Below, one piece after another: positions 10,379-19,293 of a DNA stretch of 64,000 bases; the stretch's first letter is position 1; each line of letters starts with the position of its first letter. A model generated the notes under the pieces. The model was given only the letters and a program-made list of their open reading frames with translations, did no database searches and was not told the origin of the DNA. Origin of the DNA: Salinilacustrithrix flava (GTDB taxonomy: Bacteria; Actinomycetota; Acidimicrobiia; Acidimicrobiales; Salinilacustritrichaceae). The position numbers and the translations under genes are program-made. The DNA lies in contig NZ_CP133888.1 in assembly GCF_041228405.1 (NCBI RefSeq), positions 1,054,001 to 1,118,000 on the forward strand. Direction: 5' to 3'.

Positions 10379-11097
10379 GCCGTCGCGTCGACGAAGACCT
10401 CCTCGGCCACCCATTCGGCATAGGGGCCCGATCCGAACGCCTCGACCACCGGCTGGGTCTGGGTGGCCTGCGCCCGGAGCGCCACGAGCTTGCGGTCGAG
10501 GGACGCGCCGGTGAGCGACAGGCGGAGCGCCAGCTCAGCTGCCGGTCTCGGCGCAGGCAGCGACGGGTCCATGAACACGTCGAAGCGCTCGTGCAGCCCT
10601 CGGAACCGCTCGCAGTAGCCCTCCTCGAGCGCCGCGTGCAGGACGCGGACCCGCCGGCTGCTGCGCAGACAGGCCGCGTCGACCCATCTCGAGACGGCCC
10701 GGTGGTCCGGGTGGCCGGTGACCCCGTCGGGTCCGAACGTCAGGATCGTGTCGGGAGCGACCTCGTCCATGATCGCCGCCAAGCGTCGGGCCTGCTCGGC
10801 GGTCGAGCAGCGGGCGAGCTCGCCGTCGGGGAGCCCGAGCCAGCGGTGGTCGTGCACGCCGAGTGCGGCGAGGGCCGCCGACGCCTCCCAGCGCCGGACC
10901 GGCGCCAACCGGTCCGGCGGCCAGGCGACCGGGTCGTCGGTGCCGCGCTCCCCCGCCGTCGCCGACACGACGACGACGCGCTGCGCGTTGCCTGCGGCGA
11001 TGGCCATCACCCCGGCGGACAGATAGGTCTCGTCGTCGGGGTGGGCCCAGATGCCGAGGACCGTCCCGAGCGCTGCGACGTCGTCGAGGTCGTTCAT
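10276..11097 (-). CDS. LmbE/PIG-L family N-acetylglucosamine deacetylase
   Basis: A 273-residue zinc deacetylase of the GlcNAc-PI de-N-acetylase / MshB group. Zinc-binding AHPDDE lies at 18-23 and HPDH at 129-132. These enzymes remove acetyl from GlcNAc conjugates (mycothiol or bacillithiol precursors, teicoplanin-type glycosides, PI anchors). The start overlaps the methyltransferase stop as ATGA, so the pair is translationally coupled. The last ~35 residues are low-complexity and lie antisense to the DUF5522 gene, so that tail may not matter. The neighbouring glycosyltransferase suggests the substrate is a glycoside made in this cluster (inference). Confidence 0.87.
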   Translation of the reverse strand: MNDLDDVAALGTVLGIWAHPDDETYLSAGVMAIAAGNAQRVVVVSATAGERGTDDPVAWPPDRLAPVRRWEASAALAALGVHDHRWLGLPDGELARCSTAEQARRLAAIMDEVAPDTILTFGPDGVTGHPDHRAVSRWVDAACLRSSRRVRVLHAALEEGYCERFRGLHERFDVFMDPSLPAPRPAAELALRLSLTGASLDRKLVALRAQATQTQPVVEAFGSGPYAEWVAEEVFVDATAQTYGQWRHPRSQHEPAAASSTAVSTNSPVAGSR

Positions 11098-11774
11098 CGG
11101 ACGGCGCAGCCGGAGATGGCCGTGTTGACGGGCACGAAGGCGGACCGCTTCAGGCGGGCCCGGCGGATGGCGACCTCCCGGAAGCCGGCACCCTCGATCG
11201 TGCGGGCCGTGTCCCGGCACAGGTCGCAGCCCTCGAAGACCCAGCTCCACGGTCGGCGGATGGCGTGCTGCAGCCACCGGCGCGGGCTCCAGGACGGCGC
11301 GGCGACGTGCTCGACGAAGCGGAACCGGCCGCCGGGCCGCAGGATACGCCGGATCTCGGCGAGCACGGCCTCCGGGTCGTCGACCGTGCACAGCACGAGC
11401 GAGCAGAGCACCTCGTCGACGGACGCGTCCGGGATCGGCAGGTCCTCCCCGTAGGCGCCGATCACGGTCAGGTCGAGGCCCCGCGCCGCGGCGCGCGCCT
11501 CGAGCTGCGCGTGCATCGCCTCGCTCGGCTCCACGGCGAGGACGCTGCTGCCCGGAGGCAGGTGGGCGAAGTTCGCGCCCACACCGGCACCGAGCTCGAC
11601 GACCGCGCCCGCGGCGATGTCCGCGAAGGCCGAGCGCTTGTGCTGCCGGGTGATGTGGTTGAGGTAGCGGTCGAAGGTCCGGAAGAACCAGGCGTTGAAC
11701 TCGCTGCGGGCGCCGTGGTGGAAGGTGCCCTGCTCCGTCTGGGCGGGTGCGGGACGGGGATCGGTGGTGGTCAC
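11094..11774 (-). CDS. class I SAM-dependent methyltransferase
   Basis: A 226-residue Rossmann methyltransferase of the UbiE/type 11 style. SAM-binding VVELGAGVGANF begins near residue 58, an acidic loop EPSEAM follows, and the IRRILRPGGRFRFVEHV post-III motif is present. The acceptor is unknown. The GTG at 11774 is preceded by GAGGAGCACCTC, a good Shine-Dalgarno at 7-8 nt. It is the first gene of a coupled pair with the LmbE-type deacetylase and is divergent from the hydrolase-glycosyltransferase fusion (176 nt between starts), so the two operons may share regulation. Confidence 0.88.
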   Translation of the reverse strand: MTTTDPRPAPAQTEQGTFHHGARSEFNAWFFRTFDRYLNHITRQHKRSAFADIAAGAVVELGAGVGANFAHLPPGSSVLAVEPSEAMHAQLEARAAARGLDLTVIGAYGEDLPIPDASVDEVLCSLVLCTVDDPEAVLAEIRRILRPGGRFRFVEHVAAPSWSPRRWLQHAIRRPWSWVFEGCDLCRDTARTIEGAGFREVAIRRARLKRSAFVPVNTAISGCAVR

Positions 11775-11950
11775 GAGGTGCTCCTCGGTCGGGGCGTCGC
11801 CGATCGACGCCGGACCCGCACCGTGACGAACACCCCTCGCACCCCGCTCGCATCGTCCTTGCACGCGCGCGCCAGGCCCGTGCAAGCCCCCCGCGAGGCG
11901 GCTTCCGCACGGTGGTCCCCGAGCGCACACCGACCACCGCAGGAGCACCC

Positions 11951-14107
11951 ATGCGACCACGCCAACCGACCGAGTCCGGAGTCGTCGACCGAGACGGCGT
12001 CGGCATCCACTGGGAGACCTACGGCAGCGGCGAGCAGACCCTCGTCCTGCTGCCACCGTGGATGATCGTCCACAGCCGCATCTGGAAGGCCCAGATCGCC
12101 GGCCTCGCCGACCACTTCCGCATCGTCACCTACGACGCCCGCGGCTGCGGGCGCTCCGACCGTCCGACGGACCCGGTGGCGTACGGGCCCGAGGCGCACA
12201 CGGCCGACGCCCTCGCCGTGCTCGACGCGACGGGCACCGACCGGGCCGTGCTGGTCGGGAACTCCTACGGGGGCCTCCTCGCGCTGGTGCTCGGCGCCTT
12301 CGCCCCGGAGCGGGTGGCCGGCGCCGTGTTCATCGGGCCGTCCACCGATCTCTCGGGCACCGCTGACGCTCCCCTCACCCGCGCCCTGCTCCGGTTCCAC
12401 GACGAGCCGGACGTCGAGGAGGGCTGGGGTCGCTACAACCGCCACTCATGGGCCCGCGACTTCCCGGGCTTCGTCCGCTGGTTCACCGAGACGGCGCTCG
12501 CCGAGCCGCACACGACCAAGCCCCGGGAGGACGCGCTGGAGTGGGGGCTCGACACCACCGCCGAGGTCCTGACCGCGACGGTGGCGGCCCGTGCCGGTGT
12601 CCCACCGGAGAAGTCCGCGGCGAGCCTCCGTGCGCTGATCCCGGCCGTGACGTGCCCCACGCTCGTCATCCAGGGCCTGCTCGACGAGATCTGCCCCCCG
12701 ACCTTCGGCCGTGACCTCGCGGCGGCGCTCGGCTCCGAGCTGGTCGAGATGCCCGACGCCGCCCACTGCCCCCAGGTCCGGTTCCCGATCCAGGTGAACG
12801 AGCTGATCCGGTCCTTCGTCGCTCGCCGGGTCGGCACCGACGCAGCGACCGGCCCGGTTGGCATCGTGTGCGATCCGGGCCACGTGCCGGCACCGCGCCG
12901 CACCCGCCCGCCTCGCGTGCTGTACCTCTCCTCGCCCATCGGGCTCGGTCACGCCCGGCGGGACCTCGCCATCGCGTCGGAGCTGCGGACGCTCGTGCCC
13001 GAGGCCGAGATCGACTGGCTGGCCCAGGATCCGGTGACCCGCTTCCTGGACGCCGCCGGCGAGCGCGTGCACCCGGCGAGCCACCGGTTGGCCAGCGAGT
13101 CCGCCCACCTCGAGGCGGAGACCGACGAGCACGACCTCCACGTCTTCGAGGCCCTGCGCCGGATGGACGAGATCCTCGTGACCAACTTCAGCGTGTTCGC
13201 CGACGTCACGGCATCCGAGGAGTACGACCTGGTGGTCGGCGACGAGTCCTGGGAGGTCGACCACTTCCTCCACGAGCACCCGGCGACCAAGCGGGCGAGG
13301 TTCGCGTGGCTGTCGGACTTCGTCGGCATCGTCCCGATGCCGTCGGGCGGCGAGCGCGAGGCCTTCGTCGCCGCCGACTGGAACCGGGAGATGATCGGCC
13401 ACGTCGAGCGGCAGCCGGGCGTCCGCGACCGGTCGATCTTCGTGGGTGACCCCGAGGACGTCGTGCCCCTCGGCTTCGGCCCCGGGCTGCCCTCGATCGC
13501 CGACTGGACTGCGGCCCACTACGACTTCAGCGGCTACATCACCGGGTTCGACCCCGCCGAGCTCGATCACGGCGTGCTGCGCGCCGAGCTCGGGTACCGG
13601 GACGACGAGGTCGTCGTCATCGCCGCCGTCGGTGGATCGGGCGTCGGGCTCCCGCTGCTGCGCCGCATCGTCGCCGCCCACCCGCTCGCGGCGCAGGAGA
13701 TCCCCGGGCTGCGCACCGTCGTGGTGACCGGACCCCGACTCGACCCCGACGCCCTGCCGGACGTGGCGGGCGTGGAGAAGCGGGCCTTCGTCCCCGACCT
13801 CCACCGCCACCTCGCGGCGTGCGACCTCGGCATCGTGCAGGGCGGGCTCACCACCACGATGGAGCTGACCGCCGCGCAGCGACCGTTCCTGTACGTGCCG
13901 CTCCAGAACCACTTCGAGCAGCAGGTGCACGTGCGCCACCGCCTCGATCGCCACGGGGCCGGCCGGGCGCTCGACTACGCGACCGCGACGCCGGAGGTGA
14001 TCGCCGAGGCGATGACCGAGCAGCTCCGCCAGGGGCCGCCCCGCTACCAGCCGGTCCGACCCGACGGCGCCCGCCGTGCCGCGTCGCTGCTCGTCGACCT
14101 GCTGTGA
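11951..14107 (+). CDS. alpha/beta-hydrolase fused to GT-B glycosyltransferase
   Basis: A 718-residue two-enzyme protein. Residues ~15-285 are an alpha/beta hydrolase with nucleophile elbow GNSYGG (Ser105), acid in QGLLDEICPP and His in DAAHCPQVRFP. From ~300 the chain becomes a GT-B glycosyltransferase. Its first half opens RVLYLSSPIGLGHARRD, a MurG/GT28-like Gly-rich loop. Its second half has QGGLTTTMEL and PFLYVPLQNHFEQQ, the usual sugar-nucleotide and acceptor motifs. The linker (~285-305) is short. The ATG at 11951 has AGGAG 5 nt upstream. No signal or membrane helix. A plausible role is glycosyl transfer plus hydrolysis or transacylation of the same small molecule. It lies 71 nt before the flavoprotein gene, with the deacetylase and methyltransferase divergent. 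Confidence 0.88.
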   Translation: MRPRQPTESGVVDRDGVGIHWETYGSGEQTLVLLPPWMIVHSRIWKAQIAGLADHFRIVTYDARGCGRSDRPTDPVAYGPEAHTADALAVLDATGTDRAVLVGNSYGGLLALVLGAFAPERVAGAVFIGPSTDLSGTADAPLTRALLRFHDEPDVEEGWGRYNRHSWARDFPGFVRWFTETALAEPHTTKPREDALEWGLDTTAEVLTATVAARAGVPPEKSAASLRALIPAVTCPTLVIQGLLDEICPPTFGRDLAAALGSELVEMPDAAHCPQVRFPIQVNELIRSFVARRVGTDAATGPVGIVCDPGHVPAPRRTRPPRVLYLSSPIGLGHARRDLAIASELRTLVPEAEIDWLAQDPVTRFLDAAGERVHPASHRLASESAHLEAETDEHDLHVFEALRRMDEILVTNFSVFADVTASEEYDLVVGDESWEVDHFLHEHPATKRARFAWLSDFVGIVPMPSGGEREAFVAADWNREMIGHVERQPGVRDRSIFVGDPEDVVPLGFGPGLPSIADWTAAHYDFSGYITGFDPAELDHGVLRAELGYRDDEVVVIAAVGGSGVGLPLLRRIVAAHPLAAQEIPGLRTVVVTGPRLDPDALPDVAGVEKRAFVPDLHRHLAACDLGIVQGGLTTTMELTAAQRPFLYVPLQNHFEQQVHVRHRLDRHGAGRALDYATATPEVIAEAMTEQLRQGPPRYQPVRPDGARRAASLLVDLL

Positions 14108-14178
14108 CGAGCCGACTGCCAGATCCATCCACCGGGACCATCCGCCGCAACCACCACCCACACCGACAGGAGCACCAC

Positions 14179-15369
14179 ATGACCATCACCGAGCACCCCA
14201 CGACCACCGACCACCAGCTGCCGGACGACGACGTCCTCGCCGGGTTCCGGGCGCGAGCCCGCACGGCCGACGATCGCAACGAGTACTTCTACGAGGACCT
14301 CGCCGTCCTCCGCGAGATCGGCTACCTCGGGGCCGCCGTCCCGACCGAGCTGGGCGGTTGGGGCCACGACCTGCGCCAGCTCGCCCGGTCGCAGCGCCGG
14401 TTGGCGAGCTTCGCCCCGGCCACGGCGCTCGCCATGACCATGCACCACTACTGGGTCGGCATCGCCGTGGAGCACGAGCGGGTCGGCGACACCTCGCTGC
14501 GCTGGATCCTCGAGCGGGCAGCCGCCGGCGAGGTGTTCGCAGCCGGGCACGCCGAGGTCGGCAACGACGCACCCGTCGTGATGTCCACCGCCACCGCTGA
14601 GCGCGTGGACGGCGGCTACCGGTTCAACGGCCACAAGATGTTCGGCTCGAACGGTCCGGTGTGGTCATGGCTCGGCGTCCACGCGCTCGATGCCAGCGAC
14701 CCCGAGCACCCGGTGATCGTCCACGGGTTCGTGCCCCGTGATGCCGACGGGGTCACGGTCGTGCCGAACTGGGACACGCTGGGGATGCGCCCGTCCCAGA
14801 GCTACGACACCATCCTCGACGACGTCTTCGTGCCCAGCGATCGGATCGGGGCCATCACCCCGGCCGGCGACGAGTCGAACCTGTTCCTCTTCGCCATGAA
14901 CCTCTGGTTCGTGGGGCAGTGCGGGAGCGTCTACCTCGGCATCGCGGACCGCGCCCTGGAGCTGGCCGTCCGATCGGCGACCACCAAGACCTCCGTCGCC
15001 ATCCCCCGTGGCACCTACGCCCACAACCCCATGGTCCAGCAGCAGGTCGCCGAGATGTACCTGGAGCTCGACGCCGCAGATGCCACGGTGCGGGGGTTCC
15101 TGGACGACGTCGTCGACGGCGTCGACCACGGCGACCTCTGGGGCGCCAAGATCGTGTCGGCGAAGTGGCGGGCGGTGGAGGCCGCCAAGCGCGTCGTGGA
15201 CCGCGCCCTCGACGTGGCCGGCGGAGGCGGGATGGTGCGCGGCAACGAGCTCGAGCGGCTCTACCGCGACGTCCGCTGCGGCGGCTTCCACCCCACCAAC
15301 GCGGCGCTCACCTTCGAGACCGCCGGCAAGACGGTGCTGGGCATCGACCCCTCGGGTCCCCGCTGGTGA
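14179..15369 (+). CDS. acyl-CoA dehydrogenase-like flavoprotein
   Basis: A 396-residue protein with the acyl-CoA dehydrogenase fold: an N-terminal helical part, then the beta part (AAGHAEVGNDAPVVMS; GHKMFGSNGPVW), then the C-terminal helices. The usual C-terminal IYEGT catalytic segment is replaced by RCGGFHPTN, so the canonical base Glu is absent there. This resembles FMN/FAD monooxygenase-like or biosynthetic branches of the superfamily rather than beta-oxidation enzymes (inference). AGGAG precedes the ATG by about 8 nt. It shares a strand with the hydrolase-glycosyltransferase fusion and its stop directly abuts that of the SARP gene. Confidence 0.85.
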   Translation: MTITEHPTTTDHQLPDDDVLAGFRARARTADDRNEYFYEDLAVLREIGYLGAAVPTELGGWGHDLRQLARSQRRLASFAPATALAMTMHHYWVGIAVEHERVGDTSLRWILERAAAGEVFAAGHAEVGNDAPVVMSTATAERVDGGYRFNGHKMFGSNGPVWSWLGVHALDASDPEHPVIVHGFVPRDADGVTVVPNWDTLGMRPSQSYDTILDDVFVPSDRIGAITPAGDESNLFLFAMNLWFVGQCGSVYLGIADRALELAVRSATTKTSVAIPRGTYAHNPMVQQQVAEMYLELDAADATVRGFLDDVVDGVDHGDLWGAKIVSAKWRAVEAAKRVVDRALDVAGGGGMVRGNELERLYRDVRCGGFHPTNAALTFETAGKTVLGIDPSGPRW

Positions 15370-18270
15370 TCAGCCCTCGATGCGGTCGAACGCAGCCGTC
15401 GCCACCCCGGCGGCGGCTGCGTCGTCGAGCGCCGCGCCTTCCGCGAGCAGCTCGGCCAGGCGCCCGGGGCCGAGCCGCTGCTCGAGCTCGGCGCGCACCG
15501 CGGCCAACCGGTCGACGTCGTCGCCCACCACCTCGTGGCCGGCCCCCGGGGCCGTGACCGCACCGAGCAGGAGGGCCGCCTGGTCGTCCAGGCCCTGCCC
15601 GCACAGCAGCTCCGTGACGGTCCGCAGCATCGTGCGGAACGGCGACCGCACCCCCGCCCGCAGCCACAGCGGCAGCAGCCAGCGGTAGTGCCCGACGGCG
15701 GCCGGGACGTCGCCGGCCCGAGCATCGAGGGAGGCCAGCGACGCACCGGCCACGCCCTCGACCAGCTGGCCGCCACCGGCCCTCGCCAGCTCGACGGCGC
15801 GTCGCAGCCGGCGCCGCGCTTCGGGCGGATCGTCGTCCAGGAGCACCTCTCCGGCGCCGTACCAGCACCAGGCCGCAGCGATCGCGCCGGCTCCGGGAGC
15901 GACGTCGTCGAGCAGCCGCTCGGCATCCGCGACGGCGCCCGGTGCGTGGGCGTAGGACTCGGCGATGGCCAACGTCGCCCCGTCCTCGCCCTGGCGCAGC
16001 GGGTCACCGACGGCGTCATCGAGCCGCAGCCCGGCGCGGAACCCCTCCACCGCATCGGCGAGCGCGCCGTGGGCCAGCGACTCGGTGGCGCGGGCGCCGA
16101 TGAGCTCGTAGGTGGGGGCCAACCCGAGGTCCGCCGCCGCCTCCTCGGCTCGATCCAGGAGGTGTCCCATGCGCTCGAGGTCACCCGCCTTCCACGCCCC
16201 GAGCGCGGCGACCGCGTAGGCGTCGACGGCGAGCGGGTGGCCGGCAGCGGCACCCAGGTCCCCGGCCGCCTCGCCCCAGGCCATCAGCTCCGGGAGCATC
16301 CCGTGCATGGCCGGGTCGCGGATGGCCACGACGATGCGCACCGCCAGGTCCGGATCGCGGCGAGCCGATGCCGTGGCCATCGCCTGGCGCAGGTCGGGCA
16401 CGAGGGCGCGGACCGCCTGCATCGGCGCATCGTCGTGGGCGGTGCGGAGCGCCGCGCTCGCGGCCGAGACCCGGGCGGCGATGCGATCGGCGTGGCGACG
16501 GGCGAGATCGCCTCGCTGCCTGTCGTCCGACCGTTCGGCCAGGAAGCTCCGCACCACCTGCAGCAGCCGGAACCGGCCGTCGTCGCGGTGCACCAGCGAT
16601 CGCTCGACGAGATCAGCGAGGCGATCTCGCACGTCGGACGCATCGCGATCGGCCACCGCGGCCACGTCCTCGCCATCGAAGGGCCCGGCGAACGTGGCCG
16701 CCGCAGCCAGGACCAGCTGGTCGTCGGCGTCGAGCATCCGGTGCGACCACGTGAGGGCGGCGTCGAGGGAGCGGTGGCGGGGCACGGCGCGGGGCCCGCC
16801 ACGCAGCACCGCGGTGCTGTGCGCCAGGCCGGCGATCACCTCCTCGAGCGAGAGCGATGCGAGTCGGGATGCCGCGAGCTCGATCGCCAGGGGCAACCCG
16901 TCGAGCCGCTGGCACAGGTCGACGACGAGGGGCCGGGTGCGGTCGTCGAGGGCGAACGACGGCGAGGCCGCTGTGGCCCGGTCGGCGAACAGCAGGACCG
17001 CCGGGCTCTCCTCCCCGCTCGCGCCGAGGGGGTCGACGGGGAACAGCCGCTCGCCGTCCACGGCGATCCGCTCCCGGCTGGTCGCGAGCAGCACGAGCCG
17101 CTCGGTCGAGCGGAGCAGCACGTCGGCGACGCACGCGACGCCGTCCAGCACGTGCTCGCAGTTGTCGAGGACGAGGAGGCTCCGCTCGTGGCGGACCACC
17201 TCGGCGACCCGCTCGATGGTGCTCACGCCGGGGCGGTCCTCGACCCCGACCGCAGCCGCAACCGCGGCCGGGACGCCGTCGTCGTCGACGACGGCGGTGA
17301 GGTCGCAGAAGCGCGCCCCGTCGGGGAACGAATCGACGACGAGGTGGCACAGCTCGGTGACCAGGCGCGTCTTGCCGATCCCACCGGGTCCGACGAGCGT
17401 GATCAGACGCTCGTGCTGGACGTGCTCGGCGAGCACGCCGAGCAGCTGCTCCCGGCCGACGAAGGACGAGACGGGACGGGGAAGCGGTCGCGCCATCACC
17501 GGCGCGCCCGTCGCGGGCTGCTGCTGCGGGACGGGGTCGCCGTGGAGGAGGCGCTCGTGGGCCGAGCGGAGGTGCGCGGACGGCTCCACGCCCAGCTCCT
17601 CGGCGAGCTGGCGACGGTAGGCGTCGTACACGCGCAGGGCGTCGGCCCGCCGGCCCGAGGCGACGAGCGCGTCCATCAGCAGCTCGCGAGGTCGCTCCCG
17701 CAGCGGCTCACGGGCCACGAGCGCCTCGAGGTCGGCGACGGCGGCCGCGCCGCGCCCGAGGTCGAGGAGGGCGGCGAAGCGCTCCTCCAGCGCCCGGAGG
17801 CGCAGCTCCTCGAGCCGCTCCGCCTCGATGCGGCCGGCATCCAGATCCACCAGGTCCTCGAAGGCCTCACCGCGCCACGACCCGAGAGCCCCGTCGAGGG
17901 CTCCGAGCGCGCCTTCCGGGTCGCCGGCGCGTTCGGCAGCCGCTCGCGCGACGGCGCGCTCGAACCGGGCCGCGTCGACCGCCCCCTCGGGCAGGCGCAG
18001 CACGTAGCCGGGCGGCGTGGCGTCGAGCTCGATGTCCGGGATGTGCTGGCGGAGCCGGAAGATGTGGGAGTGGACGAGCGAGGCGGCGCCGGTCGGCAAC
18101 CGGTCGGGCCAGAGCACCTCGGTGAGCTGGTCGACCGAGACCACCGCACCGCCCCGCAGGGTGAGGAAGGCCAGCAGGCGACGCTGCAGCCGCCCGCGGG
18201 GCGTGACGTCACCCCCGGCAGCGTCCCGGACCCGCAGCGGTCCGAGCACCTCGACTGCGATCCCGTTCAT
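15370..18270 (-). CDS. AfsR-type SARP transcriptional regulator
   Basis: A 966-residue regulator. An OmpR-like winged helix (about 1-95) is followed by the bacterial transcriptional activation domain (about 100-245). A STAND/NB-ARC ATPase comes next, with Walker A GPGGIGKT (294-301) and Walker B-like LLVLDNCEH. The C-terminus carries many alpha-helical TPR-like repeats. Such proteins bind direct repeats upstream of their targets and often switch on secondary-metabolite clusters. It abuts tail-to-tail with the ACAD-like gene, so it is the likely controller of the deacetylase/glycosyltransferase cluster (inference). The ATG at 18270 is preceded by GGAGG at longer than usual distance; a TACGCT box lies about 26 nt upstream. 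Confidence 0.9.
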   Translation of the reverse strand: MNGIAVEVLGPLRVRDAAGGDVTPRGRLQRRLLAFLTLRGGAVVSVDQLTEVLWPDRLPTGAASLVHSHIFRLRQHIPDIELDATPPGYVLRLPEGAVDAARFERAVARAAAERAGDPEGALGALDGALGSWRGEAFEDLVDLDAGRIEAERLEELRLRALEERFAALLDLGRGAAAVADLEALVAREPLRERPRELLMDALVASGRRADALRVYDAYRRQLAEELGVEPSAHLRSAHERLLHGDPVPQQQPATGAPVMARPLPRPVSSFVGREQLLGVLAEHVQHERLITLVGPGGIGKTRLVTELCHLVVDSFPDGARFCDLTAVVDDDGVPAAVAAAVGVEDRPGVSTIERVAEVVRHERSLLVLDNCEHVLDGVACVADVLLRSTERLVLLATSRERIAVDGERLFPVDPLGASGEESPAVLLFADRATAASPSFALDDRTRPLVVDLCQRLDGLPLAIELAASRLASLSLEEVIAGLAHSTAVLRGGPRAVPRHRSLDAALTWSHRMLDADDQLVLAAAATFAGPFDGEDVAAVADRDASDVRDRLADLVERSLVHRDDGRFRLLQVVRSFLAERSDDRQRGDLARRHADRIAARVSAASAALRTAHDDAPMQAVRALVPDLRQAMATASARRDPDLAVRIVVAIRDPAMHGMLPELMAWGEAAGDLGAAAGHPLAVDAYAVAALGAWKAGDLERMGHLLDRAEEAAADLGLAPTYELIGARATESLAHGALADAVEGFRAGLRLDDAVGDPLRQGEDGATLAIAESYAHAPGAVADAERLLDDVAPGAGAIAAAWCWYGAGEVLLDDDPPEARRRLRRAVELARAGGGQLVEGVAGASLASLDARAGDVPAAVGHYRWLLPLWLRAGVRSPFRTMLRTVTELLCGQGLDDQAALLLGAVTAPGAGHEVVGDDVDRLAAVRAELEQRLGPGRLAELLAEGAALDDAAAAGVATAAFDRIEG

Positions 18271-18336
18271 CGTGCTCGCCCGTCCTCCGACGAGCGAGCG
18301 TAACGAAGGGCTCGGCGGGCCGGGGACGGCGATCGG

Positions 18337-19224
18337 TCACTGCTCCCAGGATCGGTAGCCGACGAAGGACACCTCGGGGCGGAACCCGAGGCGCTCGTAG
18401 AGGCCACGGGCCGGAGCTCGGTGGTCCTGGACGGTGAGGGACATCCGCCGGAGCGGCGAGCGGGGCAGCAGGTCGCGGGCGACGGCAGCGATCGCCTGCC
18501 GGCCGAGGCCGCGCCCGTGGTGGTCGGGGTGGACGACGACGAAGTCGAGGCACGCCTCGCCGTCGTCCTGCAGGTGACCGGATGCGTAGGCCGCCACCCC
18601 GCCCGTGCCGTCCGGCACGACCAGGGTCGTCCGGGTGCCGTCGTGTTGGCCGGCGACGAGCTGGTCGGCGGTGGCGTAGGTCCCCGGGAACTCGGTGTCG
18701 TGCAGCCCCCGGATGCCCTCGAGGTCGTCAGGCGTGGCGGGGCGCAGGGCGGTGACGTCGATGTCGTCCCACCCGGCCACGATCGCCTCGTCGACGGACA
18801 GGGCGTGGTTGACCTCGGTCGTCGACCAACCCCGCGCGGCCGCCAGCTCGGCGAGGTGCTGGTTGGCGACGTCGCCCGACAGCTCGTGGCGGGTGATCGC
18901 CGGCGGCACCTGCGCGAGCGCAGCGTCGAGGAGCTCCCCGGCGACGGCGAGCCAGCGGTCGCCGTCGTGGATCACCCACGGGCCCATGATCCACGAGCGG
19001 CCGACCTCATCGTCCCACTCCACAGCGACCGCACCCACCAGCCGATCGCCCTCCCAAGCGATCCGCGCGGTGGTGGTCCACGCCGGCTCGAGGCCCTCCA
19101 GCTCGGCGGCCACGCCCTCCGGCTCCGTGCCGAGGTAGGCGACGTTGCGGTCGGGCCGGCGCTGCTGGGCGACGATGAAGGCGGCGACCTCCGCGAGCTC
19201 GTCGGCGGCCGGTGACGTGATCAT
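18337..19224 (-). CDS. tandem GNAT-type acetyltransferase
   Basis: A 295-residue protein with two GNAT-like folds. Only the C-terminal one keeps the acetyl-CoA pyrophosphate loop (HGRGLGRQAI, about residue 250) and the LYERLGFRPE end motif. The N-terminal copy is degenerate. It is expected to acetylate an amine on a small molecule or protein; the substrate is unknown. The ATG at 19224 follows TAGCGT by 7 nt, which fits leaderless expression. It lies downstream of nothing on its strand and is divergent from a methyltransferase gene. Confidence 0.85.
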   Translation of the reverse strand: MITSPAADELAEVAAFIVAQQRRPDRNVAYLGTEPEGVAAELEGLEPAWTTTARIAWEGDRLVGAVAVEWDDEVGRSWIMGPWVIHDGDRWLAVAGELLDAALAQVPPAITRHELSGDVANQHLAELAAARGWSTTEVNHALSVDEAIVAGWDDIDVTALRPATPDDLEGIRGLHDTEFPGTYATADQLVAGQHDGTRTTLVVPDGTGGVAAYASGHLQDDGEACLDFVVVHPDHHGRGLGRQAIAAVARDLLPRSPLRRMSLTVQDHRAPARGLYERLGFRPEVSFVGYRSWEQ

Positions 19225-19231
19225 CGGGCAG

Positions 19232-19237
19232 ACGCTA
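19232..19237 (-). promoter_or_regulatory. leaderless -10 box TAGCGT
   Basis: TAGCGT on the minus strand, 7 nt before the ATG at 19224. Confidence 0.45.
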
Positions 19238-19281
19238 GGGCCGCTCCCGGGCGGCTCGGCCAGCGAATTCGCGGAGCGCCA

Positions 19282-19287
19282 TAACCT
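19282..19287 (+). promoter_or_regulatory. leaderless -10 box TAACCT
   Basis: TAACCT with 6 nt (CACGAC) to the GTG at 19294. It lies in a locally AT-richer stretch (GAATTC upstream). Confidence 0.5.
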
Positions 19288-19293
19288 CACGAC

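Noticed and set aside
15535..18303. Long plus-strand frame antisense to the SARP gene
   Set aside because: Composition is a GC-rich shadow; the minus frame shows complete SARP and NB-ARC motifs.
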